DNA from: Spartobacteria bacterium AMD-G4
Lineage (GTDB): Bacteria > Verrucomicrobiota > Verrucomicrobiia > Chthoniobacterales > Terrimicrobiaceae
DNA length: 64,000 nt
Assembly (NCBI GenBank): GCA_002290555.1
Contig: NEUK01000062.1
Coordinates: 1 to 64,000, forward strand
Direction: 5' to 3'
Below are positions 47,306-58,959 of this stretch, in pieces. Position numbers and translations under genes: made by a program. Positions within the stretch are counted from its first letter, which is position 1, and each line of letters opens with the position of its first letter. The notes beneath the pieces were generated by a model. The model saw only the letters and a program-made list of their open reading frames with translations. It was not told the DNA's origin and searched no databases.

Positions 47306-48235
47306 TCACGATTGGCTCTCTTTTCTCTCTCGCCGTCGATTTGTTTTGGGCGGCCCTTCAAAGTGATCCCAACCTCCTGGCCAGTCGGGAGGGGCAGGTT
47401 GGGGAGGAGTCAGCGCGCCAATCTGAGTCAGGCGGGTCTTAGGAAAAGTGGCTTTCCACTTTTTTTGCAAGAGCGAAGCTTTTTTGGGAGGGACGGCAAC
47501 CAATAATTCGTAGTCTTCGCCGTCGGAGAGAGCCCCGCGGATGTCAGCGCCTTTCCGGCGGGGGATGGACTCGCGATGGACTTCAAACCCGCACCCACTG
47601 GCCCTGGCAAGGCGGGGTAGGTCGCTCCCAAGTCCGTCGCTGATATCCATCATAGCGGACGGGTAGGTGTTTTTAGCGAGCCACTGACCCTCCTTAAGGC
47701 GGGGAATAAAATTCAAATGATGTCCTGCGATTGAACCGCCGAGCTGTCCGGTGACGAAGAGCAGATCGCCTGGTTCTCCGCCTGAGCGCGTGAGGAGGTG
47801 CTTGGCATCAATGTGGCCGGTGAGCATGACCGAGACAGCAATCCCGGATTTCTGGCGGGACATTTCGCCCCCGGCGATGGTGACGCCAAATTGCCGTGCG
47901 GCACGGCCGATCCCCCGGTAAAATTTCTTCCAGTAGGAGGGATCAATGTCCGGCGGTGAGAAAAATGTAATCAGGGCCTCGGCGGGCGAGCCGCCCATCG
48001 CGGCAATGTCGCTCAGTGGACGGCAAAGTGCCTTCCATCCGACCTTGGCCGGATCGTGCGACCTCAGAAAATGAATATCCTCGGCGATACAATCTGTCTT
48101 CAGGAGGATGAGTGTTCCGGGTTTTCCGCATTTGATGGCCGCGCAGTCATCGCCCGGGCCGAGCGGTTGGTTTTTTGGTATGGGCACGAAACGCAGAAGT
48201 GCGTGCAGGAGTTTGTCCTCGGCGCAGGCTTTCAT
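47306..48235 (-). CDS. thiL: Thiamine-monophosphate kinase
   Basis: 309 residues. GPGDDCAAIK, LLKTDCIAEDIHF, the glycine-rich AGGEMSR and MMDISDGLGSDL are ThiL signatures of the AIR-synthase/PurM fold. It phosphorylates thiamine monophosphate to the active diphosphate. The ATG at 48235 overlaps the stop of the CPBP protease gene (ATGA). Other thi genes are not in the window and no TPP riboswitch is seen. Confidence 0.94.
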   Translation of the reverse strand: MKACAEDKLLHALLRFVPIPKNQPLGPGDDCAAIKCGKPGTLILLKTDCIAEDIHFLRSHDPAKVGWKALCRPLSDIAAMGGSPAEALITFFSPPDIDPSYWKKFYRGIGRAARQFGVTIAGGEMSRQKSGIAVSVMLTGHIDAKHLLTRSGGEPGDLLFVTGQLGGSIAGHHLNFIPRLKEGQWLAKNTYPSAMMDISDGLGSDLPRLARASGCGFEVHRESIPRRKGADIRGALSDGEDYELLVAVPPKKASLLQKKWKATFPKTRLTQIGALTPPQPAPPDWPGGWDHFEGPPKTNRRRERKESQS

Positions 48236-49017
48236 TTCATAAGATCCGGCCACTGGAGTGTGCCGTAAATGCTGAGACCGTTGAAAGCGGCGTGGAGTAG
48301 GATGGGTGCCCAAAGGGAGCCTGTCTTTTCATACAAAAGCGATAAACCCACGGACAGAATCATCAGTCCGGCGAGTGAGGGGGCGTGGCCGTGAATCAAG
48401 GCGAAGAGCAAAGAAGAGACAGCAATAGCCAGCAACCTTCCGCCTATTTGCCGGAGGATGCCGTAGAGACAGCCGCGAAAAATGAGCTCCTCTGCGAGCG
48501 GCGCCGCGACAACGGCTATCAAGACGACCGACAGACGATCCCGAAGGCTCTGATGCTCGATAAGAAAGGATACGATGGGCTGAGGATCGGTTTCCGGACC
48601 GCACAAAAAATATCCAACCCACTGCGCCGCGTAAATCGCAGGAAGGACAAGGGCCAGCGTGATAGTGACCGCTACAATCCCCTGAGGCCAGGAGCGCCAG
48701 CGGAGCCCGAATGCCTCGATGGGATTCACATTTCGAAAGACGAGAAATCCAACGACAAAAAGAATAATCGAGCCATAGAGCCCGAGTGCGGACTCGACGG
48801 CCTTCAGATCAATCCGCACGGGAGGGGCTGTGAAAGAGGGGATGGCCATCAACAGAAAAAAAACAACGACTCCTGTGGTAAGAAGTGTCTCCGGCCACCT
48901 CCAAGTGTGAGAGGGGAAGAAAGGCCCTTGCAGCAAGGCGGACCTCGCCGCCCGCGAAGTCAGCCTGACGTAAACGAGACCGAGCACGAGAAGAATGGCT
49001 ATTTTCAAGGATTCCAT
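48232..49017 (-). CDS. CPBP-family (CAAX protease-like) intramembrane metalloprotease
   Basis: 261 residues with seven or eight hydrophobic segments. The three conserved motifs are present: AEELIFRG (glutamates and arginine), FALIHGH and HAAFNG. Bacterial members process or protect peptides in the membrane; the substrate here is unknown. The track start at 49023 is a TTG; the ATG at 49017 is preferred. It lies between pyrG and thiL, overlapping thiL by four bases. Confidence 0.9.
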   Translation of the reverse strand: MESLKIAILLVLGLVYVRLTSRAARSALLQGPFFPSHTWRWPETLLTTGVVVFFLLMAIPSFTAPPVRIDLKAVESALGLYGSIILFVVGFLVFRNVNPIEAFGLRWRSWPQGIVAVTITLALVLPAIYAAQWVGYFLCGPETDPQPIVSFLIEHQSLRDRLSVVLIAVVAAPLAEELIFRGCLYGILRQIGGRLLAIAVSSLLFALIHGHAPSLAGLMILSVGLSLLYEKTGSLWAPILLHAAFNGLSIYGTLQWPDLMK

Positions 49018-49072
49018 AATCAAACCATGCTGCGGGCTTTCGACTCAGCGACCCTGCACAGGGCGGGCTTGA

Positions 49073-50779
<1,707 letters not shown>

Positions 50780-50797
50780 TTAGGAGTAAGTGGCCCC

Positions 50798-51448
50798 ATG
50801 AACACGAGGCCTATTCTGAATCCGCCGGGAGGAGAAAAGAAAGTCCTGCTGCATTCGTGCTGCGCGCCTTGCTCGGGAGAGGTGATGGAGGCCATGGCGG
50901 CCTCGGGGATTGACTACACCATTTATTTCTACAATCCAAATATCCACCCTCGGGAGGAATACGAACTGCGGAAGTCCGAGAACATCCGTTTCGCGGAAAA
51001 GGAGGGCATCGCTTTCATCGATGCGGATTACGACACGGACAATTGGTTTGCGCGCGCAAAGGGCTTGGAGTGGGAACCCGAAAAGGGAATCCGCTGCACG
51101 ATGTGTTTTGACATGCGGTTCGAGAGGACAGCCCTGTATGCGCATGAGAACGGATTTCCCGTCATCTCCAGTTGTCTCGGCATCTCGCGTTGGAAAGACA
51201 TGGATCAGATCAATGGTTGCGGGGAGCGCGCAGCGGCGAAATATCCGGACATCACCTACTGGACATTTAATTGGCGCAAAGGCGGAGGGGCGCAGCGCAT
51301 GTTGGAAATCTCAAAGCGCGAGAATTTCTATCAGCAAGAATACTGTGGTTGCATCTACTCGCTTCGCGATTCCAACAAGTGGCGTGTTGCCAACGGCCGG
51401 GAAAAAATCGAGATGGGAGTGAAGTTCTACGGCGATCCGCAAGCTTAA
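50798..51448 (+). CDS. queH: Epoxyqueuosine reductase QueH
   Basis: 216 residues. Cysteine motifs [18 protein letters not shown] and EYCGCIYS are those of the QueH (formerly DUF208) family, an iron-sulphur enzyme that reduces epoxyqueuosine to queuosine in tRNA and replaces QueG in many bacteria. [16 protein letters not shown] is also characteristic. The ATG at 50798 with AGGAG 11 bases upstream is preferred over the track's TTG at 50753. The gene converges on cimA with a four-base overlap. Confidence 0.93.
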   Translation: MNTRPILNPPGGEKKVLLHSCCAPCSGEVMEAMAASGIDYTIYFYNPNIHPREEYELRKSENIRFAEKEGIAFIDADYDTDNWFARAKGLEWEPEKGIRCTMCFDMRFERTALYAHENGFPVISSCLGISRWKDMDQINGCGERAAAKYPDITYWTFNWRKGGGAQRMLEISKRENFYQQEYCGCIYSLRDSNKWRVANGREKIEMGVKFYGDPQA

Positions 51449-53016
51449 GGCAACTCGGGCACGGCGCGCAGGCCGTAAAACTCGTAGCTATCCACAAGTG
51501 CGAGCCAGCTCGCCTCGATGATATTGTCCGAAACGCCCACGGTTCCCCAGGTGGATTTGCCGTCGGTCGAGACAATGAGCACGCGCGTTCTGGCCGCAGT
51601 GCCGCGTGTGCCGTCAATGATGCGGACTTTGTAGTCCGTGAGGCGCACTTTATCGATCCAGCTGTAAAAAGGCCGCAGAGCCTTGCGCAGCGCGGCATCA
51701 AGGGCGTTTACCGGGCCGTCGCCCTCCTCCACGGTGTATTCGGAGCGACCGGAGGCGTGGAGTTTGACGGTGGCTTCGCAGGTTGTGAAGGCATGCTGAT
51801 TCGATTGGCGGAACGAGCAATGGTATTCCTTGAGATCGAAAAGCGGTGTGTGGCGTCCGAGTGTTCGGCGTATGAGGAGCGCGAAGGAGGCGTCGGCAGC
51901 CTCGAATTCGTAACCCTGCGACTCGATTTCCTTCACCTTTTTGAGAATCGCCGAGACCTCTGGCGCACCCTTTTGGAATTCGAACCCCAGCTCGGAGGCC
52001 TTCGCGAGAATGTTGCTCTGGCCCGACATATCGGAAACGAGGATTGTCTGTGAGTTCCCCACTAAAGCTGGGTTCATGTGCTCGTAGGTGCGGGAAATTT
52101 TTTGCACGGCATGAACATGGAGGCCACCTTTGTGGGTGAAGGCTGCCGTGCCGATGTAGGGGGCGCGGATGTCTTGAGGCACATTCGCCAACTCGTCCAC
52201 AAAGCGGGAGACCTCGCGCAGCGCGGTGAGGTCGGGCACGCACGCGATACCCATTTTTACCTGCAGAGTGGGAATGATGGTGGTGAGATTGCAATTTCCC
52301 ACGCGCTCGCCGTAGCCGTTGATAGTTCCCTGCACTTGGCAGGCTCCGGCCTCGATCGCGGCGAGGGCGTTTGCTACGCCAAGACCGCAATCATTGTGCG
52401 TGTGGATGCCGACTGGGCATTTGAGATCGGCGATGACAGTGGCTGTGATGTGCCGGATTTCTCCAGGAAGAGTTCCGCCGTTTGTGTCGCAGAGCACGAG
52501 GAGATCGGCCCCGGCATCCCGCGCGGCGCGCAGGGTTTGCAGGGAGTATTCTGGATCATCCTTGAAGCTGTCGAAGAAATGTTCGGCATCGTAGAACACC
52601 TCGCGGCCATGCTTTTTGAGGTGAGACACCGTGTCGGCGATCATGGAAAGATTTTCCTCGGCCGTGACATTTAAAACCTCGGTGACATGGAGGAGCCAAG
52701 TTTTGCCAACGATCGTGACAATCGGCGTCTGAGCCTCGAGGAGCACGCGCACCTGGGCATCGGCCTCCACGGCGATGCTTCCCCGGCGGGTGCTTCCGAA
52801 GGCTGCGATGCGAGCGTTTTTCCAAGTGAGCTTCGCTGCCTCGGCGAAAAATGCCGCATCTCGCGGGTTCGACCCAGGCCAGCCGCCCTCGATAAAGTCA
52901 ACGCCAAACGAGTCCAGCTTCTGGGCCACACGAATCTTGTCGAGGACTGAAAAGGAAATCCCAGTCCCCTGGGTGCCGTCGCGCAGTGTCGTGTCGTAGA
53001 TGGTGACTGGTTTCAT
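51445..53016 (-). CDS. cimA: Citramalate synthase
   Basis: 523 residues. The HMGL-like TIM barrel starts at [14 protein letters not shown] and carries the metal-binding [14 protein letters not shown] and [12 protein letters not shown]; a LeuA-type regulatory domain forms the last ~120 residues. The length and N-terminal 'TTLRDGTQG' with [10 protein letters not shown] fit CimA rather than LeuA. It condenses pyruvate and acetyl-CoA to citramalate, an entry to isoleucine that avoids threonine, consistent with ilvH and ilvC at 12.5-14 kb. Confidence 0.93.
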   Translation of the reverse strand: MKPVTIYDTTLRDGTQGTGISFSVLDKIRVAQKLDSFGVDFIEGGWPGSNPRDAAFFAEAAKLTWKNARIAAFGSTRRGSIAVEADAQVRVLLEAQTPIVTIVGKTWLLHVTEVLNVTAEENLSMIADTVSHLKKHGREVFYDAEHFFDSFKDDPEYSLQTLRAARDAGADLLVLCDTNGGTLPGEIRHITATVIADLKCPVGIHTHNDCGLGVANALAAIEAGACQVQGTINGYGERVGNCNLTTIIPTLQVKMGIACVPDLTALREVSRFVDELANVPQDIRAPYIGTAAFTHKGGLHVHAVQKISRTYEHMNPALVGNSQTILVSDMSGQSNILAKASELGFEFQKGAPEVSAILKKVKEIESQGYEFEAADASFALLIRRTLGRHTPLFDLKEYHCSFRQSNQHAFTTCEATVKLHASGRSEYTVEEGDGPVNALDAALRKALRPFYSWIDKVRLTDYKVRIIDGTRGTAARTRVLIVSTDGKSTWGTVGVSDNIIEASWLALVDSYEFYGLRAVPELP

Positions 53017-53061
53017 AACAAAGAACCCTATTCCTACCTGCCTGCCGGACAGGGATCAAGA

Positions 53062-54372
53062 TCACGCACCGAGAAGATCTCCTCGCAAGCTCAATTCCAT
53101 GATCACGGCTTCTTCCATGCTTAGCGTGCCATCCCTCCACGAAATTGTGGCAGTGAGGCGTCCCTCGCGTTCACTTAAAAAAATTCCACTCCCGGGCGGC
53201 TGGGCAACCGACGGGATATGCCAGCCGTTTGTGATTCGCGCCCCGCACATCTCTCCGACGCTCGGCAGAAACTCGCCGGTGTGGGATTGAAAAAAAGACA
53301 CGATTTCGCCGCAGGTGTCGTTTTGAAGAAAGCGACGGTAAAGCCATGTTGGCAGGCGCCTCATCCACCAAAGAACTGTGGCGGATGAAGCCTCCATACC
53401 CACACGCACGGAGGCCTCGAACTGGGCATGGATCGATGCGGTGGACTTCTCCAAGTCGTCGGCATCGGCGGACTGGAGTTTGAAGTGCAGCACGGTGACC
53501 TGGTTTTGAAAAATCGGATGCCGTGCTCTGGGCTTTCGCGCCTGCACAGGCACCGGACTGACATACGAGGCAGGTTTCTCTCCTCGTGCCGCGAACACAG
53601 CGGCATGTGCCTTGGCGGCAGCCGCAAAAAAATATGGCATCTGAAAAATCCCCCCCGTCATCCGCGCGGCACGCTCGAGAAGAAGAGAGGTCTCCTCGCG
53701 AGAGAAACGCACGATGCGGAATGCCGGCGCGCCTGCCCGGGGTTGCGGCCCGCCGAGGGAACGGAAATCCGAGGGCTTCATTTCATGATGCCGCTCGACG
53801 AAGGCATGCGTGGCCTTCCATTGTTTTAAAAAGCCTGAAGGCGCTGGAAAGGGTATGCTCCAAGAGGAGACGGGACGGGCAGGCTCCGAGGGTGTCAGCG
53901 CCAGACGCGCAATTTCCTGCAAGGCCAATTCGGCCCCGCGTCCATCGAAAAGCAGATGTGACCACTTGGCCACGAGCATGGTCTTGTCGCTGCCGGGAAT
54001 GACATGGACTTCCAAAAAATGTTCCCCGCTGGATTGGAGAAGGCTTCTACAATGGGCATCGGAATCCGTGTCAGCAGGCTGGATCAGCAATGGCACGGCA
54101 TCGGGGGAGAGGACATCCGGCGTTTGCCAGAATGGTGCGCCGAAAGCCCAAGTGCGCCGGAATTTGCCATGCAGCAGAGGGTGGGAGAGGGAGAAGCGCC
54201 TGATGGCATCGCGCAGGGCGCCGATATCGAGCGCGTTCTCAAGCTCAAGAACAGTCAGGCCGATATGGCGGCCTTGGCTCCCGACAGCCATGAGATCCTC
54301 GATAGCGAGGAAATAAGCATCGCATCCCGTGAGGGGAACCTCCGCAGCACCGTGCACCGGGGAGGGGTTCAT
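53062..54372 (-). CDS. Condensation-domain-like CoA-dependent acyltransferase fold protein
   Basis: 436 residues. The N-terminal half shows the pattern of the chloramphenicol-acetyltransferase/condensation superfamily: a helix with LRDAIRRFSLSHPLLHGKF and then WSHLLFDGRGAE, a variant of HHxxxDG in which the first histidine is serine (His139 and Asp143 kept). A later block (VSPVPVQARKPRA) resembles the superfamily's second conserved region. Likely an acyl- or amide-forming enzyme of unknown substrate. The ATG overlaps the trpA stop (TGATG), coupling the two genes. The track begins one codon earlier at TTG. An inactive member is possible. Confidence 0.55.
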   Translation of the reverse strand: MNPSPVHGAAEVPLTGCDAYFLAIEDLMAVGSQGRHIGLTVLELENALDIGALRDAIRRFSLSHPLLHGKFRRTWAFGAPFWQTPDVLSPDAVPLLIQPADTDSDAHCRSLLQSSGEHFLEVHVIPGSDKTMLVAKWSHLLFDGRGAELALQEIARLALTPSEPARPVSSWSIPFPAPSGFLKQWKATHAFVERHHEMKPSDFRSLGGPQPRAGAPAFRIVRFSREETSLLLERAARMTGGIFQMPYFFAAAAKAHAAVFAARGEKPASYVSPVPVQARKPRARHPIFQNQVTVLHFKLQSADADDLEKSTASIHAQFEASVRVGMEASSATVLWWMRRLPTWLYRRFLQNDTCGEIVSFFQSHTGEFLPSVGEMCGARITNGWHIPSVAQPPGSGIFLSEREGRLTATISWRDGTLSMEEAVIMELSLRGDLLGA

Positions 54373-55187
54373 CAAGCGCCGTTTTTTTTCACCGCAGCTG
54401 CTATGGGCGAGACGAATTCTACGACCTTCTGCACGAGCTCAGCCGATTTCCCATACTCGCCGATTCGGCGCACGATGGCACTGCCCACGACAACAGCATC
54501 GGATTCCTTCGCGACTTCGGCCGCCTGATCCGGTGTGGAAATGCCAAACCCGACCGCAACCGGCAGGGTGGTGTGTTTTTTGATCTCGGCCACCTGTGTG
54601 GCAATGTCGGATGAGAGGCTTGTCTGTTCACCCGTCACGCCTTCGCGTGAGACATAGTAGATGAAACCCTCTGCAGACTTGGCGATCAGTTCCATGCGCG
54701 CGGGCGGAGTCGTTGGCGCGATGAGGCGGATCGAGAGCAGGCCGTGGGATTTCATCAGCTCCACATTGCGCGCGGCTTCGTCCGGCGGGAGGTCGAGGAT
54801 CAAAAGCCCATCCGCACCGGCGGCGGCGGCATCCGCATGGAACCGGTCGAAACCGTAAACATAGACGGGATTTAGATAGGTGAAGAGCACGATGGGAATC
54901 TCGGATTGGAGGCGTATTTCTCGCACCGCATCGAGCACGCCGGCCAAGGTGGCTCCGGCATCCAGCGCACGGCTCGAGGCGGCTTGAATGGTCGCGCCAT
55001 CAGCCAAGGGATCCGAAAAGGGAACGCCCAGTTCGACGATATCCACACCCGATTGCTCAAGGGCGGTGACAAGCGCAGGTGTGGATTTTAAATCCGGATC
55101 CCCTGCGGTGATGTAGGCGATGAAACCGCACTGGCCGGCAGCGCGGAGGGTTTCAAATTTCTTATCGATGCGGTTGGGTGTTTTCAT
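54372..55187 (-). CDS. trpA: Tryptophan synthase alpha subunit
   Basis: 271 residues. [30 protein letters not shown] (catalytic glutamate and aspartate), [21 protein letters not shown] and VGFGIS are the TrpA landmarks. It cleaves indole-glycerol phosphate to indole for TrpB. trpB is not adjacent, which is unusual, and trpE is at the other end of the window. Overlaps mnmG by ATGA upstream and the acyltransferase-like gene downstream. Confidence 0.96.
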   Translation of the reverse strand: MKTPNRIDKKFETLRAAGQCGFIAYITAGDPDLKSTPALVTALEQSGVDIVELGVPFSDPLADGATIQAASSRALDAGATLAGVLDAVREIRLQSEIPIVLFTYLNPVYVYGFDRFHADAAAAGADGLLILDLPPDEAARNVELMKSHGLLSIRLIAPTTPPARMELIAKSAEGFIYYVSREGVTGEQTSLSSDIATQVAEIKKHTTLPVAVGFGISTPDQAAEVAKESDAVVVGSAIVRRIGEYGKSAELVQKVVEFVSPIAAAVKKNGA

Positions 55188-57064
55188 GTGGTGATTCCTT
55201 TTTCCAAGCCTCGCGTGATCCATACGCCAAGCAGGGCGATGTCGGCCGGGGTCACCCCGCTGAGACGGGCTGCCTGACCAAGCGTCTCAGGGCGGACACC
55301 GGTCAGTTTCTGAATGGCCTCGGTGCGGAGGCCGTTGATCTTTGTAAAATCCACCCAGTCGGGAATGGCCTTGCCTTCGTGGCGCGCGGTGCGGGCGATT
55401 TGCTCCTCCTGACGGGTAATGTAGCCTGCGTATTTGAGATCAGTCTCGACCTGCTCCCAGACGGATTGCTGGAACTGCGCGCGGATTTCATCGGGCACGG
55501 TGGACCAGGTGTTCTCGGGGCGTTTGAGCCAGCGCTCGAGCGGAACCGTATCGACTTTAAATTCGTTGAGGCGGCTTTTCAGAGCGGCAAGCTGGCTTTG
55601 TTTTTGCTCGAAGCGCGAGGCGCGCTCGCCATCCACGAGACCGGTTTCGATGGCCTTGCCCGTGAGGCGGAGGTCGGCATTGTCCTGGCGCAGGAGGAGG
55701 CGGTATTCCGCCCGGCTTGTGAACATGCGGTAGGGCTCCGGGGTGCCGCGTGTCACAAGGTCGTCCAGCATAACGCCGATATAGGCTTCGTGGCGTGCGA
55801 TGGTGAGGGGAGGGCGCTTGAGGCGTTTCAGGGCGGCGTTCGCGCCGGCGATGAGTCCCTGCGCGGCGGCCTCCTCGTAGCCCGATGTGCCGTTGATCTG
55901 CCCGGCGAAGTAGAGGCCCGGGAGGCGCTTTGTTTCCAGTGTGGTGTGGAGTTGGGTCGGTGGACAGTAATCGTATTCCACCGCGTAGCCGGGTCGCAGG
56001 ATCTCGGCATTCTCGAGGCCTCGCACGCTGCGGATGAATTTGTATTGGACCTCGAAGGGGAGACTTGTCGAAACGCCGTTCACATAGATCTCATCAGTAT
56101 GGCGACCCTCCGGCTCCAAGAAAAGCTGATGCTGACTTTTCTCGGAAAATTTTACGACCTTGTCCTCAATGCTCGGGCAGTAGCGCGGACCCACGCCCTC
56201 GATGACACCCGAGTAGAGAGGGGATTTGTCCAGGTTCGAGCGGATGATTTCGTGCGTGGTCTCGTTGGTGTGGGTGATCCAGCAACAGATCTGGCGCGCC
56301 CGGAACGCCCCGTCGCGCCATTCGTTAAGCGTGTGCAGGTCGTCCTCACCGCGCACGAGTGTGTCCGCCAGATAGCTGAAAAGTGGTGGAGGCTCGTCGC
56401 CGTGCTGCGGCTCGCATTGGGAAAAGTCGATGCTCTTGGCAAGGAGGCGGCAGGGGGTGCCAGTCTTGAAGCGTTCGACTTCAAAACCAAGTTCGCGCAG
56501 GCAGTCGCTGAATGTCGAAACCGCATCGCCAAGCCGCCCGCCGCTCTGGTTTCGCAGGCCGACATGGAGCAGTCCACGCATGAAAGTGCCGGTCGTGACC
56601 ACCACAGCGCCGCCATTGAAGCGGAGCCCGAAATTGGTTTCCACTCCCTCGACGCCGTTTTCTCCCGTCACGAGGCGAATCACATTTCCCTGCTTCATGT
56701 CCAATCGTGGCTCGCGCTCGAGAAGCGCCTTCATGCGGAACTGATAGGCCTTCTTGTCGCACTGCGCGCGGGGTGCGCGAACGCTCGGACCCTTCGTGGC
56801 ATTCAGCATGCGGAACTGTATGCCGGTGGCGTCGGTATTCAGACCCATCGCACCTCCGAGGGCGTCGATCTCGCGGACCATGTGACCCTTCGCTAAACCG
56901 CCGATCGCGGGGTTGCAGGACATCTGCCCAACCGTGTCGGCATTCTGAGTGAGCAGGAGGGTTTCACAGCCTAACCTGGCCGATGCCATGGCGGCCTCTA
57001 TGCCCGCATGCCCCGCGCCGATGACGATGACATCGTAGGTTTTTGGGTATGTGAAGTCGCTCAA
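55184..57064 (-). CDS. mnmG: tRNA uridine-5-carboxymethylaminomethyl modification enzyme MnmG (GidA)
   Basis: 626 residues. The FAD motif [19 protein letters not shown] begins at residue 14; [23 protein letters not shown] and the C-terminal helical domain ([10 protein letters not shown]) are typical. With MnmE it modifies U34 of certain tRNAs. The frame starts at TTG 57064; the first internal ATG lies beyond the FAD motif, so a TTG start seems forced. It begins one base after the stop of the upstream OB-fold gene. The 572-residue ORF on the opposite strand is a shadow. Confidence 0.96.
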   Translation of the reverse strand: MSDFTYPKTYDVIVIGAGHAGIEAAMASARLGCETLLLTQNADTVGQMSCNPAIGGLAKGHMVREIDALGGAMGLNTDATGIQFRMLNATKGPSVRAPRAQCDKKAYQFRMKALLEREPRLDMKQGNVIRLVTGENGVEGVETNFGLRFNGGAVVVTTGTFMRGLLHVGLRNQSGGRLGDAVSTFSDCLRELGFEVERFKTGTPCRLLAKSIDFSQCEPQHGDEPPPLFSYLADTLVRGEDDLHTLNEWRDGAFRARQICCWITHTNETTHEIIRSNLDKSPLYSGVIEGVGPRYCPSIEDKVVKFSEKSQHQLFLEPEGRHTDEIYVNGVSTSLPFEVQYKFIRSVRGLENAEILRPGYAVEYDYCPPTQLHTTLETKRLPGLYFAGQINGTSGYEEAAAQGLIAGANAALKRLKRPPLTIARHEAYIGVMLDDLVTRGTPEPYRMFTSRAEYRLLLRQDNADLRLTGKAIETGLVDGERASRFEQKQSQLAALKSRLNEFKVDTVPLERWLKRPENTWSTVPDEIRAQFQQSVWEQVETDLKYAGYITRQEEQIARTARHEGKAIPDWVDFTKINGLRTEAIQKLTGVRPETLGQAARLSGVTPADIALLGVWITRGLEKGITT

Positions 57065-57065
57065 A

Positions 57066-57602
57066 TTACTGATCCGTGAGGCCGTGCTCGGAGAGCTTCT
57101 TTTGCAGAGCCTCTGGACTGAGCTTGAAGCTGTTTTTCAAAATAATGTCTCCCGCAACAAAGTTATCGAACGTGCCACGCACAGCGACATTTTCACCTTC
57201 AACAATGAACGATGTGGCATTCGAGAGGTTGCCATTCCAGTCTGTATGGTAAACCGTAGCCTTGGAGTCGTCATCGGCCACTGAAATCACGGAGGATGGT
57301 ATGAAATCAGCTCCAAAAACAACCTTCACATCCGGCGTTGTGCGGTCGGGAAGCTGCAAGTAAGCAGTGAGGGGATCACCCTCCTCGTCGTCCGATTGCG
57401 TGACCTGCCCCACTCGGCCATAGACGCAAATCCGCATGCCATTGTATTTCTGAAGCGCTTGGGTTTCGGCGGTCGCAAAATCACTCACGATCTGTGACAG
57501 AGTCACAAAGCCGTCGGGTGGGAGTGCAGTAAGCTGGGTTTGGCCGAAGCCTGCGAGGGCCGAGGCGCACAAGAACGCGATGGTGAGGGTGATGGACTTC
57601 AT
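57066..57602 (-). CDS. Secreted OB-fold (tRNA_anti-like) protein
   Basis: 178 residues with a signal peptide ([19 protein letters not shown]). The mature part reads like a small OB-fold barrel of the tRNA_anti-like kind: [53 protein letters not shown]. Such domains in exported proteins are of unknown function and the name does not imply tRNA binding. It is the first gene of the minus-strand run mnmG-trpA-acyltransferase. The ATG at 57602 gives the signal peptide; the longer track ORF is rejected. Confidence 0.7.
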   Translation of the reverse strand: MKSITLTIAFLCASALAGFGQTQLTALPPDGFVTLSQIVSDFATAETQALQKYNGMRICVYGRVGQVTQSDDEEGDPLTAYLQLPDRTTPDVKVVFGADFIPSSVISVADDDSKATVYHTDWNGNLSNATSFIVEGENVAVRGTFDNFVAGDIILKNSFKLSPEALQKKLSEHGLTDQ

Positions 57603-57791
57603 TTCAAGGCCAATTGTATGAAGCACGATGGAGAAATGCTCAACGCTAAAACCACGAGCCGGAGTTTGAATTTTGTATCCTCTTCGGAGCGTTGTAGTGG
57701 TTCTTGGATTTTGGCTGAGTATCTGGCGCGTCACCAAATTCCACTCGCAATCCTGCAGGTTCCATGCGATGAACGAAATCTTACTCAATCC

Positions 57792-58952
57792 ATGACACGC
57801 TCTCAATCAACCAAAGCAACGATCATCCCTCTTTTAGCCGCAGGCCTCCTGGCCTTGCCTGCTTGCAAACCGCCCGCCCCTGCTCCCGCCGAGTCCAAGC
57901 CGCAAGCAGAAGCCACCCCAGCCCCGAGCAGCCCCGCTGAAGCTGTTATGACAAAGCTAAAGGATGCGGGTGTAGAAGTCTCGGCTTCATCCTCCGCCGA
58001 TCCGGCAGCCCCTGCTCCAGTTTCGCCACCAGCACCAGCCGACAACAAGCCGATCGATCTCCCTGAGGTCGTTGCCACAGTGAACGGACAAAATATCACC
58101 AAGCAGGAGCTACAAGACCTTTTTAACGCTGCCCTGAAAGCCTCCGGAGCAAAAATCCAAGATCTCGATCCACAGCAACAAATCGGTGGTTACACACAAC
58201 TCCTCCAAGACTTGATCATGGACAAGCTGGTTGCCGAAGCCGCTGGAAGTGAAAAAGTCACTGATGCCGATGTCGACGCCGAGCTGGCCAAGATCAAAGG
58301 CCAGTTCCCGGATGACAAAGCCTTCCAAGATCAACTCGCTCAATCCGGCATGAATCCAGAGAAGCTTAAGGAAAATGTCCGCACGGGTCTGCAGCAGAGC
58401 CGCTGGATGAAATCGCAGGTTCAAACTCCTGAAGTCACCGACGAACAGGCCAAGGCTTTCTACGACTCCAACATGAAGGAGTTCGAGCAGCCCGAAACCG
58501 TCAAGGCGTCCCACATTCTTTTTATGGTGGATGCGGACGCCCCAGCGGATGTTGTGAAACAAAAGGAAGACGCTGCCACAAAGGCCGCCGAGCGCGCAGC
58601 AGCTGGCGAAGACTTCACCAAGCTCGCCAAAGAACTCTCCGAAGAACCTGGTGCAGCCGAATCCGGCGGCGATCTTGGCTTTTTCCCCAAAGATCGCATG
58701 GTCCCCGAATTTGCTGAAGTCGCATTTGCCCAGAATGTGGGAGACATCAGCAAGCCGGTGAAAACCCAGTTCGGCTGGCACATCATAAAAGTCACCGACA
58801 AAAAAACCGCCGGCACCGTGCCATTTGATCAGGTTAAAGATCAGGTCACATCCTTCCTCAAAAGCTCCGGACAACGCGAAGCTGTGCAAGCTGTGTTAAA
58901 CAAGCTCAAGGAATCCGCCAAAATCGAGACATTCCTACCCGCGGCCACTTAG
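57792..58952 (+). CDS. Lipoprotein peptidyl-prolyl isomerase, PpiC/SurA-like
   Basis: 386 residues. A lipobox (LLALPAC, Cys25) marks a lipoprotein, followed by an Ala/Pro-rich linker to about 95, a SurA-N-like chaperone helix region (VATVNGQNITKQELQDLF) and a parvulin domain (VKASHILFMVD, GGDLGFFPKDRMVPEFAEVAF, TQFGWHIIKV). It would fold outer-membrane or exported proteins in the periplasm. It is divergent from the OB-fold gene across a 189-base region. The next gene begins seven bases after its stop. Confidence 0.9.
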   Translation: MTRSQSTKATIIPLLAAGLLALPACKPPAPAPAESKPQAEATPAPSSPAEAVMTKLKDAGVEVSASSSADPAAPAPVSPPAPADNKPIDLPEVVATVNGQNITKQELQDLFNAALKASGAKIQDLDPQQQIGGYTQLLQDLIMDKLVAEAAGSEKVTDADVDAELAKIKGQFPDDKAFQDQLAQSGMNPEKLKENVRTGLQQSRWMKSQVQTPEVTDEQAKAFYDSNMKEFEQPETVKASHILFMVDADAPADVVKQKEDAATKAAERAAAGEDFTKLAKELSEEPGAAESGGDLGFFPKDRMVPEFAEVAFAQNVGDISKPVKTQFGWHIIKVTDKKTAGTVPFDQVKDQVTSFLKSSGQREAVQAVLNKLKESAKIETFLPAAT

Positions 58953-58959
58953 AGCCCGC

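Noticed and set aside
55178-56896. 572-codon ORF antisense to mnmG
   Set aside because: Shadow of a highly conserved gene; no recognisable motif or ribosome binding site.
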